Assembly: GCF_001577835.2 (NCBI RefSeq)
Contig: NC_029516.1
Coordinates: 82,742,328 to 82,806,327, forward strand
From: Coturnix japonica
Lineage: Eukaryota > Chordata > Aves > Galliformes > Phasianidae
Direction of reading: 5' to 3'
Length of the DNA: 64,000 nt
The notes under the pieces are model-generated. The model was not told the origin of the DNA. It ran no database searches and saw only the letters and a list, made by a program, of their open reading frames with translations. The translations under genes and the position numbers were made by a program. Within the stretch, counting starts at the first letter, position 1. Every line of letters begins with the position of its first letter. Below, one piece after another: positions 58,901 to 64,000 of this stretch.

Positions 58901-61900
58901 TTATTTCCTATGTGGGGCAAGACAAAGCAGTGAGAGAGTGTCTTAGCTCATAATGTACAAAGGGCTTACAAGGCATTAGGAGTTTAGGGAAGTTTATGTG
59001 TAACAGAAGGGAGAAATCTGGGCAACAGTTTAGAGAAATATCAAATGAGACAAGTCAGTCACATTTGCACAAAAACACACGTTCAGCCAAATGGCTGAGT
59101 TCTTAAAAGAGCAGATTTTAGCTGGTGGAGTTGAAACTGAATGATTTCAAACCAGAAGAAAAATCAAAACATCAGACACAGTACATACAGACTTACTTTG
59201 TATGTGCTTTCATTTTTACACAGAAAGCCACGTAACTATTACACTAAAAACCCCTCCCTAAAATATTTGAAACATAAAATCCCCTGTAAATCAAAACCAC
59301 ATTCTCCCAGGCAACGTAGAAAGTATGAACCAGCCCTATATCTGCTCAAACACATCTCAGGTTCTCTCTTTTAATGTATACATCCAATAGCAACATTTGT
59401 CCCAGTATGCATATGACGATGCAATTCCTTAGTTCCTTATGTCTTTGAAGATAGTAAAGCTATTACTGTAGCACACACACACACAATAATGGAATATACA
59501 GGTTGGTACAGAAATAGAAAGTAAAGCATATAGTAAGCCCTACTGACTGTAAAAAACAAACAAAAAAAGAAAAAAAAATGTCCCTCTCCCCCTCGAAAAA
59601 CAACAAAAAAACCAGGAAAATAAATGCATTTGTGAACTATGTGCTTATTAGCAGTCTAAGATCTTTCTTAAGAGCACTTTATTTCTCCTGATGTGACAGA
59701 GGAAAGCTGATACTGACAAAGGCCATGCTATGCTTCCCTAATTTTCAGCTGCTCTATGTCTGTTCACAAGCTTCCTTGTCTGCATGGAGCTGGTTGCTGG
59801 AATTAGATCTTAAAATAAAAAAAGACAATACAACACAAGCAATGAATGAAATAACCCATAGCCCTTGAACAACTTTACTCTTCAGAACTCTTACTTGTAT
59901 TTGCAGTGATCAACCAGTGGAATTTCCTTTGCAGGAGGCTTCCCCAAGGTGTCCTTAAAGAGAATATAAAAAATTCTGTAAGGTTTATTTTTTTTACGGC
60001 GATTTCAAGTTCATTGTCCTTCTCAGTTACAAATAAAGCTGAAGTTACAAAACCCTCCATCTGCACTTCTGAGGAAGCTTTCCCTGGTGGGCTTTTAGAA
60101 GTACTATGAAGAACCGAGACCCTTTCAAACAGGAAAAAAATTACAGTAAATTACACATTGCCTGTAAACAAATGCCAAAGCAAACACATTAAATGATAAA
60201 TTTTTAGTTGGCAACCACAGGGCTGAAAACAGCTTGGGACAATGGACAACGTGAAGCCAAGCATAATTGGATTAGCCAAGACAGTCTGGAGGGAGCTGGA
60301 CTGTGCATGAAGTATGGAGCTAAAAAGTTATCAGCAACAGTTATCAGAATGTTATCAGCAGCAGGACAAAGAGATGGAGATGACAGAAAGAGGTTTAGAA
60401 AGACTGACAGCAATGCGCAGGCAGTTTGGGGTTAGAAGGGGAAGAAGTTGGCTAATTTTTCAGGAATGGAAGAGGACAGAATTGGCACTGATTCATTTTC
60501 TTATCTGTGCTGGCTTTCTTGGACTAAAAGCACAGATGGGAGAGGAGGAAAAAAAAAAAAACAAGGTTGTCCTGGCGGGCTCTGAGACTGTTTCCTTTCA
60601 TTCACCAGAGAGCTGTGGCTATCAGTAGGTTTACAAGCCTCCCTCCTGCTACAGGATCACTCATAACTCCCCAGCAAGATGCACCTCAATCATCAAAGCC
60701 ACCTTTGGCTACCCTTTCTGTTCCTCGTGCCCAGAAGACAGAAAACACCCACACACCTTCTCACTTTTCCAAGCCTGGTTTTTGGTGTACTCTGCATCAA
60801 CAAGTTCCGGGTCTTCTCGGGACAGCAGAATGAGGGGATCTCTTTCGGAGCTCGTCCTGCACAAGAAATGCCACCAGTTATTGCCAAAATATCTCACCCC
60901 ACACAGCTACCCAAGTACTGGACTCAAGACACATCCTCCTTTTCAGGTTGATTTCAGTATGTCCCCAGAAAGCATTAAGTGCCAGCCATACAGTACAGAT
61001 GTGTCCAAGTGTATGTTAGTAGGAGAAAAGATTTTCCAAGGCCTAATTTCTTTATTTCACTTATAGTAAATAGTTAATATTTAATAGTGTTATTTAAGCA
61101 GTTCCCAGGACAAATTGGTAGAGACGTTGTTTCCTTCGGGCTTTATACTGATGAGTGCCAAATACTTTAACTACTTTCTAAGTAAGAGAGCAAGGAGATG
61201 CTAAACATGTTCAGCCCTGCCTCGTCTCACACCAGTTTAAATTCCTGCTGATAAACAAGGTCAGGACATCTGTCTTAGTTTCACTTAGGATGGAATTGTT
61301 CAGAGTGTCTGGTATGATGCTGCGTTCTAGGAGAGAAGTGATGCTGATAACACACTAATGTTTATAGTTGTTGCTAAGCATTGTTATACAAAGCTTGTGG
61401 CCATTCTGGTTTCTTAGCAAAGAACTGGGAGAGGATAGAACAAGGACAGCTGACCTAAAGTGGCCAACAGAATATTTCATACCATATGGCATCATGCAGA
61501 AGGGGAGTACTGAAGGGGGTGGAAGTTCATCTCGCTTCTTCCACTCACTGGGGGGCTAGCTGGTCATTTGTCGGAGTGTGGTCAGCAACTGCTTGTGCAC
61601 CACTTGTTATATACATTTATATACATGTAATAGTTGCAACTATTATCCTTCTTTTTGCTCATTAAGAAAGGAAGCAGAAAACCCATGACAATTTGAGAGC
61701 TGAGAAGGGACTTCCATAAGTATTTATAGCTACAGGACGAGGGGAAATGGTTTTAAAGTGGAAGAGGGTAGATTTAGACTAGGTATTAGAAAGAAGTTCT
61801 TTGCTTTGAGGGTGGTGAAACACTGGAATGGGTTGCCCAGGGAGGTTGTGGATGCTTGCGTACTGGAAGCGTGATAAGCTCACCTGGATCCTCGGAAATA

Positions 61901-63288
61901 TCCTTTAGAGATTTTTTTCTTCCACGGCCATTTTTCTGCAGATCTGAAATATTGTTTATACATGGCAATAAATGATTTGATAAACCCATGAAACAGTGCT
62001 CTCATCAGTTTTCACAGCATGATCTCATTTCATTATTCTTCGTTCTTGATGGAAATCGTTTTCTTCATAACAGCAGAAAAATTTCTGCTAGGTCCAATGA
62101 AACATTTTCCAGTGAATATGGTGGTCAAAGCCAAAGCAATAGCCTGCCTCTCCCTACGGAACCCTTGGTTGAACATTTGCATTGCACCTAGGCCAATATG
62201 TAGGCATCCTAATCCCTGACATGACCTGCACAGGTTAAGCTTTGTATCTGCTTGTAATCCAGTGGCGTAAGTGGGGTTCACTGAGAAAGCAATAATAAGT
62301 AAATACTTCATTGGATAGTATTAAATTATATCAGGTGTCAGCTATGGACTTGTCCCTTCCTCTTAAAATCTTCAGATTTTGAGGAGGGAAACATTCAGCC
62401 TCACATTCTGATACTAACTGATTGACATCGAGCATGCTTTTTTCTAGTTGTGTCTCATTCACTGTTACATGCTTCATTTGTCACTTTCCAGAGAAAATAG
62501 CCCCTTATTCTGCTAATAGTCAAAGATCTTGCCAGAAGAAAAGACTCCTAATCAGAAATATCTTCTGTCTTGCTGTCTTACTCTCGGCCAAGTAATTACT
62601 CTTGCTTTTAGGGAATGATTCCAGATTTCTTTACTGCATAATGCTCGTGTGAAAGCAGACCTAAAGAAGGTTTTCCTTTACCCTTCTAGGAGTTTATGCA
62701 AACATTCTAGATTATCCCTGCAGTAAAAAAGAATAATAATGAAAAAAAATACTGTAGGTGGGAAAAAATAAAATTATTTCCATGCGTCAAGGAAGATTTC
62801 TGCAGGCAAGAGATAACTCCTGCTTTATTGACAAACCTTGTCCCACTGCAAATGATAGCAATCAGGCACTGACAGCATGAAGAATGTGAATACTTCATCC
62901 TCTGCATTCCTTACAAAACTGCCGGAAACAGGGAAGTTAATTGTATTTTCTAGTTACATCATCCAAGGTTTCCATGGAGAATTTTTGTCCAGTATTTAGG
63001 CTGTATGCATGCAGTTAACAACAAGCAGCAGGACAGATCACCAGCCAACACACCTATGGCTCTAGACTTCAATGTTGCCCTAATCCTGCTCAGAGCTATG
63101 TGGCTTTTACTGTGTTTTTTGTGTTCCATTATGCCTCCCCCGAGTATATTCATTTCCAAAACGTACCTTCTGAGGTCTTCTCTCATGAGGTCCCAGCGCC
63201 CTAAACCTGTTGGGTAGATTGGCCAAACAGCTGGACCTCCTTCCCAAAATGTCCAGGCAGGATACATTATGTCACTGTATTCAGCTGT
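55754..63288 (-). CDS. POGLUT1: POGLUT1 (Rumi/KTELC1) protein O-glucosyltransferase, 3' part
   Basis: An ER-lumenal enzyme that transfers glucose from UDP-glucose to serine in EGF repeats of Notch and other proteins. Seven exons in the window: 63167-63288, 61884-61943, 60757-60856, 59895-59953, 57100-57267, 56536-56592 and 55754-55910 (723 nt, 240 residues plus stop). All join in frame with GT-AG junctions. They cover about the C-terminal 60% of the CAP10 glycosyltransferase domain. [44 protein letters not shown] and [19 protein letters not shown] are near-identical to human as I recall it. The C-terminus ends KTEL, the ER-retention signal that gave the gene its old name. The 5' exons lie past the right edge. 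Confidence 0.96.
56536..56592 (-). CDS. POGLUT1: POGLUT1 57-nt exon
   Basis: The acceptor CTGCATTTTAG precedes GGAGCTGTTG. The donor is GAGAG|GTAAG. It encodes [18 protein letters not shown]. Confidence 0.94.
57100..57267 (-). CDS. POGLUT1: POGLUT1 168-nt exon of the CAP10 core
   Basis: The acceptor CCCTTTAAAG precedes GTATCTGTTT. The donor is GTCAG|GTGTG. It encodes [20 protein letters not shown] and [18 protein letters not shown], the most conserved part of the family. Confidence 0.95.
57268..59894 (-). other. POGLUT1: POGLUT1 intron with an LTR-like repeat copy
   Basis: A 2.6-kb intron. It contains the third LTR-like repeat copy (58278-58612), T-rich and GTT-type simple sequence near 57670-57700, and a short CA run at 59473-59483. 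No additional exon was seen. Confidence 0.7.
58278..58612 (+). mobile_element. LTR-like interspersed repeat, copy 3
   Basis: Same about 335-bp repeat as at 32347 and 40909, again in plus orientation, here antisense inside a POGLUT1 intron. The 3' end is more diverged and no target duplication is visible. An old solo LTR is the best guess. Confidence 0.55.
59895..59953 (-). CDS. POGLUT1: POGLUT1 59-nt exon
   Basis: The acceptor TCTCTTTAAG precedes GACACCTTGG. The donor is TACAA|GTAAG. It encodes [19 protein letters not shown], with the last Lys split. Confidence 0.94.
60757..60856 (-). CDS. POGLUT1: POGLUT1 exon with the ERDPLILLS block
   Basis: The acceptor TTCTTGTGCAG precedes GACGAGCTCC. 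The donor is GAGAAG|GTGTG. It encodes [20 protein letters not shown] and [14 protein letters not shown]. Confidence 0.94.
61690..61880 (+). mobile_element. CR1 LINE fragment lacking its 3' end
   Basis: A CR1 segment (GGACGAGGGGAAATGGTTTT, GGGTTGCCCAGGGAGGTTGT) stops at about 61880 without the 3' UTR or octamer tail, right next to the POGLUT1 donor at 61883. Confidence 0.85.
61884..61943 (-). CDS. POGLUT1: POGLUT1 60-nt exon with the WPWKKK segment
   Basis: The acceptor ATATTTCAG precedes ATCTGCAG. The donor GATCCAG|GTGAGC ends it. It encodes [21 protein letters not shown]1-like sequence comes right up to the donor side. Confidence 0.93.
63167..63288 (-). CDS. POGLUT1: POGLUT1 exon encoding the [11 protein letters not shown] block
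   Basis: The acceptor TTTTTTCTTCAG precedes ACAGCTGAATAC. The donor is CTCAGAAG|GTACG. It encodes [20 protein letters not shown] and [11 protein letters not shown], part of the donor-substrate region of the CAP10 domain. This is the most 5' exon of the gene in the window. Confidence 0.95.
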
Positions 63289-64000
63289 CTGAAGAAAAAA
63301 GGAAAGTAATATAAGAGTAAGAATAAAATTTACTCCAGTTTATTGACTGAGCTCACTGGCAGTAATGTCCCCTTGGGGAATTCTATATGCTTTCCCCGCT
63401 CTATAAGCACCCATGAGAACTTCATGGTCACCATGGCATAGCTGGGGTTCACATCAACACAACTCAACAGAGAAAGATGTGTAGATACAAATAAGTTTTA
63501 CAGATCATAAGCTAAGAGGTATTATCTCCCCTGTGATATAAGCACTTGTAAAGTATTTGGCATTTAGGTTTCCAGCAATTCAATTCATTCCAGCCTTCCC
63601 ACTGACCACTTGACAATTCACTACAACAAACATCCAGGTCACGTAAGAATTCCAGTTCCTCATTCCTATCTGAAGGCTGAAATTCTCATTTAAGCAGAAG
63701 GAAAACCAACACTAAATGATTCAGTGAAACCAGAATACAGGCTGCTTCTTTGCACTAACAATAAGCTTTCTAACCAAATTATCCACCTGTCATCTGGAGA
63801 TACTAAAGAGCCTCCAAGTCCATGAAGGTAATTAGGAGGCTGGTGTACATGACATAAGAAAAGAAACTGAGGACTGGGTCTGTTCATGCACAGGAAAAGG
63901 AGGCTTGGGGGAATCTAAATGCTGCCTTTTGCAATCTAATAGTAGCATGCAGAGAAGAGAGAGGCAGACTCTTCAAAAGTGTCCTGAGATAGACTAACTG
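63289..64000 (-). other. POGLUT1: POGLUT1 intron continuing past the window edge
   Basis: The next upstream exon should encode the segment before the [10 protein letters not shown] block. No such frame is present here, so it lies beyond 64000. No repeat was recognised. Confidence 0.7.

Overview
This is vertebrate DNA, almost certainly from a bird and most likely a galliform such as chicken. Four lines of evidence support this. All four genes are split by introns with GT-AG junctions. About 17 fragments of the avian CR1 LINE are scattered through the window, many ending in the diagnostic ATTCTGTG-type 3' tail. A mariner copy has Galluhop-type ends. A CpG-rich promoter sits over one housekeeping gene. 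No operons, CRISPR arrays, tRNA or rRNA genes were seen.

The layout matches the mammalian ADPRH-CD80-TIMMDC1-POGLUT1 neighbourhood (human 3q13.33) read in the opposite direction. From left to right: (1) ADPRH, minus strand, coding exons at 9974-10271, 3533-3893 and 2313-2706, with a probable non-coding first exon near 11359; (2) about 22 kb of intergenic or distal-promoter DNA (11.5-33.9 kb) with CR1s, microsatellites and possible regulatory motifs; (3) CD80, plus strand, exons at 33928-34275, 35243-35524, 37335-37460 and 40640-40746 (leader exon not located), with a likely poly(A) site near 42.6 kb; (4) TIMMDC1, minus strand, seven coding exons from 52858 down to 47653 and an AATAAA at 46786-46791; (5) the 3' seven exons of POGLUT1, minus strand, 63288 down to 55754, whose 5' exons lie beyond the right edge.

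The genes do not form a pathway. ADPRH removes ADP-ribose from arginine, CD80 is a T-cell costimulatory ligand, TIMMDC1 assembles mitochondrial complex I, and POGLUT1 O-glucosylates EGF repeats in the ER. They share only an old block of conserved gene order.

The most notable observations concern mobile elements sitting against host gene signals. A CR1 3' end reaches the splice acceptor of the last ADPRH exon. A CR1 lacking its 3' end stops at a POGLUT1 splice donor. A CR1 lies about 52 bp upstream of the TIMMDC1 start codon. A mariner begins 19 bp past a CD80 exon. A three-copy, about 335-bp LTR-like repeat, one copy in the presumed CD80 3' UTR, keeps a palindromic hairpin with a compensatory base-pair change. 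TIMMDC1 also appears to end early compared with the mammalian protein, with homology continuing past the stop. I found no convincing novel gene system.
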